Source: JACVRW01 sp963808545 (GTDB lineage Bacteria > Actinomycetota > Thermoleophilia > Solirubrobacterales > Thermoleophilaceae). From it: a stretch of DNA of 64,000 nucleotides. A model generated the notes under the pieces. The model ran no database searches, was not told the DNA's origin, and worked only from the letters and a program-made list of their open reading frames with translations. The stretch's first letter is position 1, and each line of letters opens with the position of its first letter. Location: assembly GCA_963808545.1 (NCBI GenBank), contig CAWEGB010000006.1, positions 496,001-560,000 on the forward strand, read 5' to 3'. Shown here one piece after another: positions 15,799-24,989 of the stretch. The translations under genes were made by a program, and so were the position numbers.

Positions 15799-16875
15799 CT
15801 ACGGGCATGTCGCCTCCACGATCTCCCGGATACGCTCCCGGAATACCGCGGGCCGGAACCTCTGCGCGTTGTTTCGGATCTCCTGCGAGTCGAACTGGCT
15901 CAGATCCTGCGACAGCGCGCGGGTGAGCGCGCGCGCATCACCGTTCTCAACGAGCAGGCCGGTCTCGCCCGACCTGACGGTCTCGCGCACTCCGCCGGCG
16001 TCGATGGCGATCACCGGCCGGCCGGCGGCCTGCGCTTCCACGGCCGAGATCCCGAACTCCTCGACCCCCGGCACGACGAGTGCCGCCGCGGAGGCGTAGA
16101 GGCCCGGAAGCTGGTCGTCGTCGACGCGTCCCAGGAACTCCGCCTCACGGCCGTACCGAGCCTGCAGATAGCCGAGCTCTGGCCCCGAGCCGACCACCTT
16201 GATGCGACGGCCGGCTGCGGTGGCGGCTTCGATGGCCAACTCCGGGCGCTTGTGCCGGACGAGCTCCCCCACGAAGAGCACGTGGTCGTCATGGTCGCTG
16301 ATGGAGAAGCGCTCGACGTCGACCGGGGGGTGGACGATGGGCGCGTCGCGGCCCCAGTATCGCCTGATGCGCTCGCGGGTCAGCTTTCCGTTGGCTATGT
16401 ACTGGTCGACCCGGGTGGCCGCCCGGCGGTCGAACCTGCGGTGCCGGCGGAGCAGGAGGCTGAGCGCCGGACGCAATGCGCCCGGCACCTCGCTCAGCGC
16501 CAGCGCCTGCTCGTGCCAGGCGTAGCGGAACGGCGCATGGCAGTAGCAGACGTGGGCGGCACCCCTGGGCGGTCGGATCCCGTGGGCGAACGCGCTGCTG
16601 CTCGAAACCACGCAGTCGTAACCCGAGAGATCGAGATGCCTGACGGCGTTCTGGTACAGGGGCAACGCAGCCCGGAACGTGCGTTGTCGCATCCCCAGCC
16701 GCTGCAGGGCGGACGTGCGCAAACGCCGGCCGGCAAAGCGGGAATGCGTTGCCTTCTCGTCGTAGAGAAGGGTGGCGATCGGCGCTCGGGGCCAGATGTC
16801 GGCGATCGTGGCGAAGGTGCGCTCTGCGCCTCGCATCACGAGCAGATAGTCCTGGGCGAGTATTGGATTTGCCAT
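15799..16875 (-). CDS. GT4 glycosyltransferase (WbaZ-like)
   Basis: A 358-residue GT-B enzyme. The N-terminal domain carries SGYDCVVSSSSAFAHGI and AHVCYCHAPFRYAWHE, which is typical of the WbaZ/mannosyltransferase type; the C-terminal nucleotide-sugar domain has DDHVLFVGELVRHKRPELAI and the GVEEFGISAVEAQAAG EX7E motif. It should add a sugar to a lipid-linked glycan on the inner face of the membrane. The donor cannot be told. A paralogue with the same layout lies at 34992. ATG start at 16875, 9 bases after the aldo/keto reductase stop. Confidence 0.9.
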   Translation of the reverse strand: MANPILAQDYLLVMRGAERTFATIADIWPRAPIATLLYDEKATHSRFAGRRLRTSALQRLGMRQRTFRAALPLYQNAVRHLDLSGYDCVVSSSSAFAHGIRPPRGAAHVCYCHAPFRYAWHEQALALSEVPGALRPALSLLLRRHRRFDRRAATRVDQYIANGKLTRERIRRYWGRDAPIVHPPVDVERFSISDHDDHVLFVGELVRHKRPELAIEAATAAGRRIKVVGSGPELGYLQARYGREAEFLGRVDDDQLPGLYASAAALVVPGVEEFGISAVEAQAAGRPVIAIDAGGVRETVRSGETGLLVENGDARALTRALSQDLSQFDSQEIRNNAQRFRPAVFRERIREIVEATCP

Positions 16876-16884
16876 TGGGTGGTG

Positions 16885-17871
16885 TCAGGCCGCCACGGCG
16901 GCTGCGGGGTGGGGAACCGTTTCTCTGCTCAGCCGGGCGAATCGCTCCACCTGTTGTGGCGAGAAGCGATCCCCATCCACCAGAGCGGCGTTGGATCGGA
17001 TCCTCGTTTCGTCGGTGGACGAAAACAGCACGACTCCGTCGGGGTTCGACTGCAGCGAATAGCTCATCAACAGCCCGCCCAGTACCTCCCGGCGTGAGCA
17101 ATCTACTTCAAGCTCCTCCGACCAGTGCTGCCGCCTACCCTCGTCGCGCATGGCCTCCGTCAGACGGGCCATCAGCACCCTCATCGAGGAGTGCGTGATG
17201 GTCGCACGTCCGGCGAGGCCGGGCAGCCGGGTGAGCGCGGGCTCGAGCGCGTTGTGGCGAAGCTGCGTGATGCGGCCGAATCCCGGGCTCTCGTCCAGGA
17301 TCGTCCGGGTGGAGTCCTCGTCGGTCGCCGTGCCGAAATAGCGGATCCTCCCCGCCCGCACGAGGCTCTCGAGGAAGTCCATCAGGCCTTCCGTCCGAAG
17401 GTCGGCGGGCCTGCATTCGTGGAGCAGGAGCACATCCACGGACTCGACACCGAGCTCGGAGAGGCTCGTGTCGAAGCTCGCACGCGCTTCGTCGGGGCCA
17501 AACCGTCCGGTCTGCACCATGGCGTGTGCGCGGAGCCTCAGCCGCCGGCGCAGGGCCGGAGTGCGGCGCGCGGCCACGCGGGCCACCGACTTGACCGCCC
17601 GCAGCGTCCTCGACCGGCGGGGCGGTACGAGGCCGAACTTGGTGGTGACGGTCACAGCGTCCTCATGCCGCTTCAGGAACTCTCCCACCGCGCTTTCGGC
17701 CTCGCCGTAGCCGTATGCTCGGGCGGTGTCGAAGTGCCTGATCCCGGCCTCGTACGCCAGCTCGAGCAACCTGACGGATTCGCGTCTGCCCAGTCGTGCC
17801 ATCAGCGCTGCCGAGCCGAAGCCCAGGTGGGTGGTCTCGAGGTCTGTCCCAGGCAGCGTTATCGTTCGCAT
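16885..17871 (-). CDS. Aldo/keto reductase within the glycan locus
   Basis: A 328-residue NADPH-dependent oxidoreductase fold. The catalytic tetrad is visible: Asp 48 (HFDTA), Tyr 53 (RAYGYGE), Lys 78 (TTKFG) and a His in VLLLHECRP. The closing NADPH-binding part reads VVLFSSTDETRIRSN, close to the usual GxSxxxxL pattern. The ATG at 17871 gives a proper N-terminal strand (MRTITLPGTDLETTHLGFG). It heads a leftward operon with a GT4, a glycosidase-like protein and a flippase, and is divergent from a GMC oxidoreductase, so it may act on a sugar or sugar-derived intermediate of the glycan; that is inference from context. Confidence 0.88.
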   Translation of the reverse strand: MRTITLPGTDLETTHLGFGSAALMARLGRRESVRLLELAYEAGIRHFDTARAYGYGEAESAVGEFLKRHEDAVTVTTKFGLVPPRRSRTLRAVKSVARVAARRTPALRRRLRLRAHAMVQTGRFGPDEARASFDTSLSELGVESVDVLLLHECRPADLRTEGLMDFLESLVRAGRIRYFGTATDEDSTRTILDESPGFGRITQLRHNALEPALTRLPGLAGRATITHSSMRVLMARLTEAMRDEGRRQHWSEELEVDCSRREVLGGLLMSYSLQSNPDGVVLFSSTDETRIRSNAALVDGDRFSPQQVERFARLSRETVPHPAAAVAA

Positions 17872-17897
17872 CGCGTAACGGGCCGGGGGGGCGCGCG

Positions 17898-19499
17898 ATG
17901 ATAGAGGATCTGCGTCACCGACCTGAGGGTGCCCTGCTTGAGGCCGACCTATGCATAGTCGGCGCGGGCGCTGCGGGAATCGCCCTGGCAAGAGAGTTGG
18001 CGGCCGAGCACCACAGCGATGTAGTGGTGCTCGAGAGCGGAGGCCTGAAGCGCCACGCCGCCACGGACGGGCTCAACGACGGAGACTCGCAAGGCCTCCC
18101 CCCGGCATCGCTGACCGAAGGCCGTGGACGGCTCTTCGGGGGCGCCACCGCCCTGTGGGCGGGTCAATGCATCCCACCCGAGCCCGAGACCTTCCGCGAA
18201 CGGCCCTGGGTCTCCCACAGCGGATGGCCGTTCGCCGTGAGCGACCTCGAGCCCTACATCCGCAGGGCCGAGGCCCTGTTTCAGATCCAGGGCGAGGTCT
18301 ACGACGAGCGGACTTGGGATTCGTTCGCCGTCCGGCGGGTGCCAACCGACCCCGACCGGCTGGAGCACCGGTTCACGGTCTGGTGCCCCGAGCCGCACCT
18401 CGGCCGGCTCTACCGCAAGCGTCTCGAGGCCGCGGCGAACGTGAAGGTCCTGCTCAACGCCACCGCCACCGAGATCGTCACGACATCCGACGGCCGGCGC
18501 TTCGACAGCGTCCGCGTGGCCACTCCGGAGGGCCGCGCCGCGGTGGTGCGGGCGCGCGCCTGCGTGCTCTGCGGCGGAGCCATCGAGAACAGCCGGCTCC
18601 TGTTGGCCTCGGACCGGCACTCGCCCGGCGGCATCGGGAACGAGCACGATCTCGTCGGACGCTTCTTTCAGGAGCACCCCAACGGCAGCACGGCCGTCAT
18701 CGCGGACGGCGACGTCAGGCGCCTCCAAGAGCTCTATGGCCTGTTCTACCGGGGTCGCGTCCGGTACCTACCGCGGCTCACGCTGAGCTTCAGCGAGCAG
18801 CGCTCCCGTGAGGTGCTCGCCTGCGCGGCCCACCCGGTGTTCCACTTCGAGGAAGAATCGGGCATCGAGGCCGCGCGGCGCATCTACCGGGCCGCCCGGG
18901 CGGGGCGCGTACCGGACAGACTGCGCCTCGAACTGGGACGGATGGTCCGGGACGCCCGGAGTGTCGGCCACGTGGCCCGTCGCCGGTTGGCGCACGGCCG
19001 TTCCGCCGATCTCGAACCCGCCCGGATCACCCTCCAGACCTACACCGAGCAGGCTCCGAACCCGGACAGCCGGGTGACGTTGTCGGAACGTCGCGACGCG
19101 CTCGGAGTTCCCCTACCGAGGGTTGACTGGCGCCTGACCGAACAGGACCGCCGCACCACAGAGGCGATGGTGGACACCGTGGCTGCCGAGTTTCGCCGTC
19201 TGGGTCTGGGCGAGATTCGGGCCGAGCAGTGGCTGAAGGGCGGCAGCTGGGCCGGCCACCTGCATGACGCCTACCACCACATGGGCACCACGCGGCTCGG
19301 ATCCAGCCCACTCGACAGCGTTGTCGATCGCGACGGTCAGCTACACCGCGTGAGCGGCCTGTACGTCACCGGCGCCTCTGTGTTTCCGATCGCCGGCTTT
19401 GCCAATCCCACGTTGCTGATCGCCGCCCTCGCGATCCGGCTCGGCGACCACCTGAAGAAGCGCCTAGGGAGCCCGTGGCCCGCTACTACCTCGACCTGA
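17898..19499 (+). CDS. GMC-family FAD oxidoreductase within the glycan locus
   Basis: A 533-residue FAD-dependent glucose-methanol-choline oxidoreductase. The Rossmann loop IVGAGAAGIALARELA is at residues 20-35, and FGGATALWAGQC gives the flavin-contacting segment. The C-terminal catalytic motif has HDAYHHMGTTRLG (catalytic His) and FPIAGFANPTLLIAALAIRL (conserved Asn-Pro). Members oxidise alcohols, including sugar hydroxyls. It is divergent from the aldo/keto reductase and overlaps the next glycosyltransferase by 25 bases, so it most likely modifies a sugar of the polysaccharide. The ATG at 17898 leaves a short N-tail before the FAD motif; no signal peptide, so cytosolic. Confidence 0.9.
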   Translation: MIEDLRHRPEGALLEADLCIVGAGAAGIALARELAAEHHSDVVVLESGGLKRHAATDGLNDGDSQGLPPASLTEGRGRLFGGATALWAGQCIPPEPETFRERPWVSHSGWPFAVSDLEPYIRRAEALFQIQGEVYDERTWDSFAVRRVPTDPDRLEHRFTVWCPEPHLGRLYRKRLEAAANVKVLLNATATEIVTTSDGRRFDSVRVATPEGRAAVVRARACVLCGGAIENSRLLLASDRHSPGGIGNEHDLVGRFFQEHPNGSTAVIADGDVRRLQELYGLFYRGRVRYLPRLTLSFSEQRSREVLACAAHPVFHFEEESGIEAARRIYRAARAGRVPDRLRLELGRMVRDARSVGHVARRRLAHGRSADLEPARITLQTYTEQAPNPDSRVTLSERRDALGVPLPRVDWRLTEQDRRTTEAMVDTVAAEFRRLGLGEIRAEQWLKGGSWAGHLHDAYHHMGTTRLGSSPLDSVVDRDGQLHRVSGLYVTGASVFPIAGFANPTLLIAALAIRLGDHLKKRLGSPWPATTST

Positions 19500-20500
19500 G
19501 AGGTGAGTCGGCTCCCCTTCGCTGGAATCCGAGCGAAGGGACCCACCCCGCGAGCGGCGACACCCGGTACTTCGGAGCGGTCTTCCGGGCGCTCGAGGAC
19601 ATCCTCGATGAGGCCGAGCTCGACGTCTATCTGACCTGGAGCTGGGAGCGGCTACCCGCGTACGGCGACCAGGTGGTGGCCGTGGTGTTGTCCGACGAGG
19701 TGGGACACATCCCGCGTTACGTGGGTCAGGTGCGCTCGGTCTTCAAGTGCTACGGCACGCGTCCGGCTTTGGGAACCGGCCCGCTCGGCGATCGAAGCCT
19801 CACCGGCTGGGCCAACCTCGGTCAGTACGGAGTCCGGTGGCTGCGATGGTTGCCCGACGGTGCCGCCTACGCACGACTGCTCGCGGGGAGGCGGCTGCGC
19901 CGCCGGCGCGCTCCCCCTCCTGTCGAGGCGATCCCACTCGGGACCTACAACCAGATCGACCTGCCGCTCAGGCCGATCGATCAGCGCCCCACCGATGTCT
20001 TCTTCGCCGGGAGCGTTGAGCATCTGGGCTCGGCGCGCGACCGGCTGCTCTCTCCCAAGGGGCGGGCGCGCCGCGAGATGCTGAGTGCCGTCCGGCGTAC
20101 GGCCGAGGGGCGGCCGGGTATGACCGTGGACGTGCGCACCACGCCGAACTTCGAGACCTCGGCGTCGTCCTCGCCCGTGACCTACTCCGAGGCACTGATG
20201 AACGCCAAGGTGTGTCTCGCGCCGCGGGGCACCTCGGTCGAAACCTTCCGCTTCTTCGAAGGCTTGCGCGCAGGCTGCCTGGTGGTCAGCGGGGGTTTGC
20301 CTCGACACCGCTTCTACGAGGGTGCGCCGGTGCTCCGGCTCGACCGCTGGCGCGCGCTGCCCCAGTTGCTTGATCCACTGCTCGACGCGCCCGGCGAGCA
20401 GCGCCGTCTTCACGAAGCCGCGCTGGCCTGGTGGCGTGACCGCTGCTCAGAGGCCGCGGTCGCGCGTTTCATGGCCGACCGTCTCAACGCAGCGGGATAG
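19475..20500 (+). CDS. Exostosin-like (GT47-type) glycosyltransferase
   Basis: A 341-residue protein whose C-terminal half has the exostosin fold signature: SEALMNAKVCLAPRGTSVET, followed by FRFFEGLRAGCLVVSGG. This pattern, a stored short N-terminal lead and the GT-B second domain, occurs in bacterial exostosin-family enzymes. The N-terminal part (MARYYLDLRGESAPLRWNPS) is unusual and not recognised. The GTG at 19475 has AGGGAG in front and lies inside the end of the GMC gene, so coupling is likely. It probably transfers a hexuronic acid or related sugar; the donor is not determinable. Confidence 0.78.
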   Translation: MARYYLDLRGESAPLRWNPSEGTHPASGDTRYFGAVFRALEDILDEAELDVYLTWSWERLPAYGDQVVAVVLSDEVGHIPRYVGQVRSVFKCYGTRPALGTGPLGDRSLTGWANLGQYGVRWLRWLPDGAAYARLLAGRRLRRRRAPPPVEAIPLGTYNQIDLPLRPIDQRPTDVFFAGSVEHLGSARDRLLSPKGRARREMLSAVRRTAEGRPGMTVDVRTTPNFETSASSSPVTYSEALMNAKVCLAPRGTSVETFRFFEGLRAGCLVVSGGLPRHRFYEGAPVLRLDRWRALPQLLDPLLDAPGEQRRLHEAALAWWRDRCSEAAVARFMADRLNAAG

Positions 20501-20530
20501 GCGAACCCGGTCTAAGCTGGCGTTCGGCCC

Positions 20531-20536
20531 TAGTCT
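20531..20536 (+). promoter_or_regulatory. Candidate -10 box (TAGTCT)
   Basis: TAGTCT ends 13 bases before the ATG at 20550 in the 49-base gap after the exostosin-like gene. It may be an internal promoter with a very short leader. Confidence 0.25.
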
Positions 20537-20549
20537 GCGCCGTTCGCCC

Positions 20550-21767
20550 ATGAGGATCCTGTTCGTGAACCACACCGGCGCCTCCAGCGGGGCCGAGCTG
20601 GCCCTGATGCGCCTCGTCGAGGGTCTCAAGGCCGAGCACTCCGTGGCCGTCGCCTGCCCCGGTGACGGAGCGCTGGCCGAGCTCGTCCGGGCGGCCGGGG
20701 TCGAACACTTCGCCGTCCCTGCTTTCGAGGCCAGCCTGCGGCTCGATCCCGTGCAGACCCCCGTTGGCCTGGCGCGCCTGGGAGCCGGCGGCGCAGCCAC
20801 GGCGCGGGTCGTCCGTCGCCACCAGCCCGACCTGGTCCATGCCAATACCCCCCGCGCCGGTCTCATGGCCGCCGCGATCAGCGCGGCCGGCGGCCCACCC
20901 CTTGTGGTTCGGGCCCACGAGCAGCTGCCGCTGACCCCGTTGGGGCGGGGGGTGCGCTTCGTGCTCTCCCGTTGCGCCGCAGCCGTGACCACCGTCTCGA
21001 AGAACACGGCGGCGAGATTCAACGAGGGTCTGCGCCGCCCTTTGGCCACCCACGTCTACAACAGCTTCGACCGCCAGCGCTTCGATCCCGACCGTGTTCG
21101 GCCGGCGCCGATCCGGGAGCAGCTCGGCATCGGCAAGGCGGGGCCACTCCTGGGCCAGATCGCCCAGATCACGCCCTGGAAGGGACAGGACACGGCGATT
21201 CGTGCCGTGGCCCAACTGCGGAACGGCGGGATCGACGCTCACCTGCTGCTCGTGGGCGAGGTTGCCTTCGCGGGCAAGACCGTCCGCTACGACAACCAAG
21301 GCTTCCTGCGTGATCTGCACGCCCTGGCGGGCGACCTCGGCGTCGAGCGTGCGGTTCACTTCCTCGGGCGACGCACCGACGTGCCGGAGCTCATGCGAGC
21401 GCTCGACCTCTCCCTTCTGCCGTCGTGGGACGAGCCGTTCGCCAACGTCATGCTCGAGAGCATGGCCATGGGCACGCCGCTGCTCGTGAGTGAGGTGGGC
21501 GGAGGGCCGGAGTTGGTCGAGGACCGGGTCTCAGGACGCCTCCTCCCGCCGAAGCGGCCGGACCTCTGGGCCGAGGCGATCCTCGGCCTCGTGGACGACG
21601 CCTCGGCTCTTGCCGCGATGGGCGCCCGAGCGCGGGAGGCGACCGCGGGATTCGACGACGTCGCGCACGCGCGGGACATGCTGGCGGTCTACCGAAGAGT
21701 CCTCAACGGCAGCCCCGCGCGCAGTGAGAGCGACGAGCGGGGACGGGCGGCGGCGTGGCCGGGCTGA
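20550..21767 (+). CDS. GT4 glycosyltransferase
   Basis: A 405-residue GT-B glycosyltransferase. MRILFVNHTGASSGAELAL is the first strand and glycine loop; LVHANTPRAGLMAA and VRAHEQLPLTPLG continue the acceptor domain. In the C-terminal donor domain LGQIAQITPWKGQDTAIRA and SWDEPFANVMLESMAMG (the EX7E-type motif) are diagnostic. The ATG at 20550 starts directly at the first strand. It overlaps the next gene by 13 bases. Cytosolic face, acting on lipid-linked glycan. Confidence 0.92.
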   Translation: MRILFVNHTGASSGAELALMRLVEGLKAEHSVAVACPGDGALAELVRAAGVEHFAVPAFEASLRLDPVQTPVGLARLGAGGAATARVVRRHQPDLVHANTPRAGLMAAAISAAGGPPLVVRAHEQLPLTPLGRGVRFVLSRCAAAVTTVSKNTAARFNEGLRRPLATHVYNSFDRQRFDPDRVRPAPIREQLGIGKAGPLLGQIAQITPWKGQDTAIRAVAQLRNGGIDAHLLLVGEVAFAGKTVRYDNQGFLRDLHALAGDLGVERAVHFLGRRTDVPELMRALDLSLLPSWDEPFANVMLESMAMGTPLLVSEVGGGPELVEDRVSGRLLPPKRPDLWAEAILGLVDDASALAAMGARAREATAGFDDVAHARDMLAVYRRVLNGSPARSESDERGRAAAWPG

Positions 21768-23236
21768 TCGTACGACGCCGCAGCTCGGCTCCGCGCCTGG
21801 GGGGTGGCCGCTTCGCCGATCTCGGCTGGCCCCTCCTCCTCGGTGCGCCCGGCATTCTGCTGCTGGGGTGGCTGCTCACGGTGAACATCCAGGCGGGCGC
21901 CGCCTTCGTGTTCGTGGTGCTGGTCGTCGCTCTTCATCAGTACGACCGGCGCTGGGGAATCGCCGCGATGCTGGGCCTCTGGTTCCTGGCGCCCGGAATC
22001 CGGCGGCTGTTGGGACTGCTCACCGGCTTCGTAGAGAATGATCCGCTCTCGCTCGCCCCCTTCGCGGCCACCGCTGCCATCGTCGGCGCCGAGCTCGTTC
22101 GGGTCCACGTGCCTTCCCGGGTGCGGCGGATCGTGCTGCTGGCGGCCGCGGGGTTCGCGATCGGGCTTCCAGCAGGTCTCGTGGCGGGGCCCGAAGCGGC
22201 TGTCTTCACGTTCTGCGCCTACATGGCCGCCCTCTCCGCGTCGCTTCTGGGGTTCAACGAGCGCGGAGTCTCGGCCGGCGACAGCACCCTGCGCAACGTC
22301 CTGTTGTTCGGTATCCCGCCAATCGCCGTCTACGCGATCCTGCAGCGGGTGTTGCCGCTTCCGGACTGGGACCAGGCCTGGATCGACGCGACGGACTTCA
22401 ACAGCATCGGCGCACCGGCCGAAGGGGAGGTGCGGGTGTTCGCGACGCTGAACAGCCCTGGTGCGTTCGCCCCGCTGCTCGCGCTGTCGCTGCTCTGTTA
22501 CCTGACGGTCAGGCCGCGGCACCCCTCGATCGCCGTCGCAGGCGCCGGTCTGCTCTCGGTGGCTCTTGCCCTGACCTACGTTCGCAGCGCCTGGATCGCT
22601 CTCATGGTCGCGGCGCTGGCACACATCGTGGCTTCGCGAGGGCAGAGCGCCAAGCTCCTGCTCGGATCGGCTGTCGCGGTCACGGTCGTCACGCTGGCGC
22701 TCGCTCCGGTCCTTCCCGCCGCTCAGGACGTGGTCGACCGTTTCGACACGATCCGCAACCTGGGCGGCGATCGCTCGGCCAACGAGCGTTCCGCGACCGT
22801 CTCCGGCACTCTGCCGGAGGCGCTCGGCGCCCCGCTCGGCCACGGCCTCGGCACTGCGGGTGAGCAGTCCAAGCTCAGCGGCGATCCAGGGTTGCGCACA
22901 CCCGACAACGGCTACCTGGCGCTCCTGTACCAAATCGGCCCGATCGGTTTCCTAATGGTCATCACTGCGATCGGCCTGATGCTCAGAGCCGCCTGGCGAG
23001 GTGCCCGGGACCGGGCGCCGGGACAGGAGCTGAGGCTTCTCCTGTTCGCGATGTTCGTGTACACGGTCGTGCAGCTCGGATCGGGTGACCAGCTCTACGG
23101 CGTCAGCGCCGTCATCTTCTGGTTCATCGGCGGCCAGGTGCTCGCCTACGAGTACTTCCACTCCCACGGCGAGGCCCGGAGCGCCGGCCGGCGTTTTCGC
23201 CGGCGCTCAGTAGAGGGGCGGGCGGCGCACGTCTAG
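21755..23236 (+). CDS. O-antigen ligase/polymerase-like membrane protein
   Basis: A 493-residue integral membrane protein with about 11-12 helices. The large periplasmic-side loop with RTPDNGYLALLYQIGPIGFL near residue 400 and the upstream RSATVSGTLPEALGAPLGHG are typical of the WaaL/Wzy_C family (O-antigen ligase or polymerase). Whether it ligates or polymerises cannot be told from sequence; the block of Wzz kinase plus flippase nearby makes polymerase plausible. The GTG at 21755 overlaps the end of the GT4 gene. Its last 30 bases overlap the convergent acyltransferase. Confidence 0.88.
   Translation: MAGLIVRRRSSAPRLGGGRFADLGWPLLLGAPGILLLGWLLTVNIQAGAAFVFVVLVVALHQYDRRWGIAAMLGLWFLAPGIRRLLGLLTGFVENDPLSLAPFAATAAIVGAELVRVHVPSRVRRIVLLAAAGFAIGLPAGLVAGPEAAVFTFCAYMAALSASLLGFNERGVSAGDSTLRNVLLFGIPPIAVYAILQRVLPLPDWDQAWIDATDFNSIGAPAEGEVRVFATLNSPGAFAPLLALSLLCYLTVRPRHPSIAVAGAGLLSVALALTYVRSAWIALMVAALAHIVASRGQSAKLLLGSAVAVTVVTLALAPVLPAAQDVVDRFDTIRNLGGDRSANERSATVSGTLPEALGAPLGHGLGTAGEQSKLSGDPGLRTPDNGYLALLYQIGPIGFLMVITAIGLMLRAAWRGARDRAPGQELRLLLFAMFVYTVVQLGSGDQLYGVSAVIFWFIGGQVLAYEYFHSHGEARSAGRRFRRRSVEGRAAHV
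23180..23207. terminator. GC-rich hairpin between convergent genes
   Basis: GCCGGCG (23187-23193) and CGCCGGC (23198-23204) form a perfect seven-base stem with a TTTT loop; an alternative nine-base stem pairs 23180-23188 with 23199-23207. It lies at the facing ends of the polymerase/ligase and acyltransferase genes and could stop transcription in both directions. No T-tract follows on either strand. Confidence 0.4.
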
Positions 23237-23740
23237 GCGGTAGTCGAGGCCGCCGCTGCGCTCGCCCACCGGACGTGCCGGTACGCCCCCGACGACGGTT
23301 CGCGGCGAGACGTCCCGAGTGGCCACGCCGCCGGCGGCGACGACTCCGCCGCGTCCCACCTTCACCCCCGCAAGAACCACGGCCCGAGTTGCTATCCATG
23401 CGTGATCGGCGATCTCGATCGGAGCCACTTGGCGCTCGAAGTCGGGAGAGGACAGGTTGTGGTTCGCGGTGAGGAGCTGGGTGTCGGAGGAAACGAGCAC
23501 GTCCTCACCCACGGTCAGCCCTCCGCGAGCGTCGAGCACCACCCGGAATCCCACCTGCGCGCGGTCGCCGAGCACGAGCTCCTGAGCACCGATCACCGTC
23601 GTGCCGCGAAATACGCACACGCCGCGTCCCAGCTCCGCACCGAGGGCCCGCAGCCAGGCGAGCCTCAGCCAGTGGCCGGGAAGGTGGGTGATCACCAGGT
23701 TGAACACGGCCTGGCCCAGGAATCGCGCGACTCGGGTCAT
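23207..23740 (-). CDS. Hexapeptide-repeat acyltransferase (left-handed beta helix)
   Basis: A 177-residue trimeric acyltransferase. Repeats of the form VxxGxx and IGxxV run from VCVFRGTTVIGAQ to VKVGRGGVVAAGGVATRDVS, and TANHNL contains the likely catalytic His. Enzymes of this size transfer acetyl or other acyl groups from acyl-CoA to a sugar hydroxyl or amine. It lies in the glycan locus, upstream-coupled to a GT4 (12-base gap), so it most likely O- or N-acetylates a sugar of the repeat unit. ATG start at 23740. Confidence 0.88.
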   Translation of the reverse strand: MTRVARFLGQAVFNLVITHLPGHWLRLAWLRALGAELGRGVCVFRGTTVIGAQELVLGDRAQVGFRVVLDARGGLTVGEDVLVSSDTQLLTANHNLSSPDFERQVAPIEIADHAWIATRAVVLAGVKVGRGGVVAAGGVATRDVSPRTVVGGVPARPVGERSGGLDYRLDVRRPPLY

Positions 23741-23752
23741 CGCCGCCGATGC

Positions 23753-24928
23753 TCACACATCGCGACCACTCCGGCGGCCTCGCCGTGAGCGCGGCTCGTC
23801 GACCGCCTCCGCGTAGAGCTCCTCCAGACGGTCGATCACCCGCTCCCAGGCGTAGCTTTCCTCGACCACCCGCCGATTGTGCGCGCCCATGCTCCGGCGC
23901 AGATCAGGGCTGGTGAGCAGATCGGACAGCGCCGAGGCCAGCGCACCGACTTCGCCGGGCGCGACCTTGCGACCGCCCTCCTCGGACACGACGTGACGCA
24001 GGCCGCCGGCCTCGGTGACCACGACCGGCTTGCCGCAGGCCATCGCCTCGAGCACCGACAGTGGGTTGGGATCGCCATAGGCGGGCAGGCAGTAGACGGC
24101 GCAGCGCTGCATGGCCGCAACGGCACCGGCGCGGTCGAGGTGGCCCAGCAGCTCCACCTGCGCGAGACCTGGAGTGCGCTCAACGCGTCGATGCACCGAG
24201 GCGCTCTCGGGACCTCCCCCGGCCACCAGCAGCCGCGCGGCCGGCAGCTCGGAGGACAGCCGCGAGAACGCGTCGAGGAGGACGTGGATCCCCTTCCGCG
24301 CATCGAGGTTGGCCAAGAACAGAACGTCCGCGTCCGCACCGTTGTACGTCGGTCGCCAGGTTGCGGCGTCTACCCCCAGCGGCAGCTCGCGTACCTTGAG
24401 CCCGCTCCTTGACGGAGCGGCCACCTTTTCCTCGGCGGCGGGATTCGAGAGCAGCACGCTCGTGGCCGTCAGCTGCTGAGCCGCACGCAGACCGTGACGC
24501 ATGAGTCGAGCGAGCGGATTCTGCCGGGTGGCGGCGTCCTCCCCGGGCTCCCAGTCGGGCACGTAAGGGCCGAGCACGAGCGGGGTGGTCACGTCTGCCA
24601 GCGCGAGGGTGACGCCGACCTCGGCCGGCGTGAGCTGGTGGATCACGTCGAATGGCGCCCCTGCGGAAAGCCGGGCATGCAGACGACGCAGTTCCCGCAT
24701 GAATCGCAGCCGTGTGCGCGCCGGGCCGGCGTCGGAGCCGGCAAGAGGATGAACGTGGACGTTCGGCGCAGGCCGGGAGCGAAGGTCCACGTGACCCGCC
24801 GCGACGTGGATCTCATGCCCGCGGGCGCCCAGCTCGCGGATGAAGCCGAAGGCCACGAGCCCATCGCCGTGGGGACGATGATCGGTCACGAGAGCGGAGG
24901 GGGCGATGAGCAGGAGCCGCAGCGGCAC
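23753..24928 (-). CDS. GT4 glycosyltransferase
   Basis: A 391-residue GT-B enzyme. The N-terminal domain includes LRLLLIAPSALVTDHRPHGD and VIHQLTPAEVGVTLAL; the donor domain has ADVLFLANLDARKGIHVLLD, LLVAGGGPES and NPLSVLEAMACGKPVVVTEAGG. A GTG at 24928 is the first in-frame start. Transcribed divergently from the Wzz/Wzc gene; CATGAT seven bases before the GTG is a weak -10 candidate. Downstream the hexapeptide acyltransferase follows in the same direction, so transfer and acylation may act on one residue. Confidence 0.92.
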   Translation of the reverse strand: MPLRLLLIAPSALVTDHRPHGDGLVAFGFIRELGARGHEIHVAAGHVDLRSRPAPNVHVHPLAGSDAGPARTRLRFMRELRRLHARLSAGAPFDVIHQLTPAEVGVTLALADVTTPLVLGPYVPDWEPGEDAATRQNPLARLMRHGLRAAQQLTATSVLLSNPAAEEKVAAPSRSGLKVRELPLGVDAATWRPTYNGADADVLFLANLDARKGIHVLLDAFSRLSSELPAARLLVAGGGPESASVHRRVERTPGLAQVELLGHLDRAGAVAAMQRCAVYCLPAYGDPNPLSVLEAMACGKPVVVTEAGGLRHVVSEEGGRKVAPGEVGALASALSDLLTSPDLRRSMGAHNRRVVEESYAWERVIDRLEELYAEAVDEPRSRRGRRSGRDV

Positions 24929-24989
24929 TGCTCAGATCATGGTCCAAACACCATCCCCCTGCACTGGCCGCGAGGCGCTAAACCTTCGC

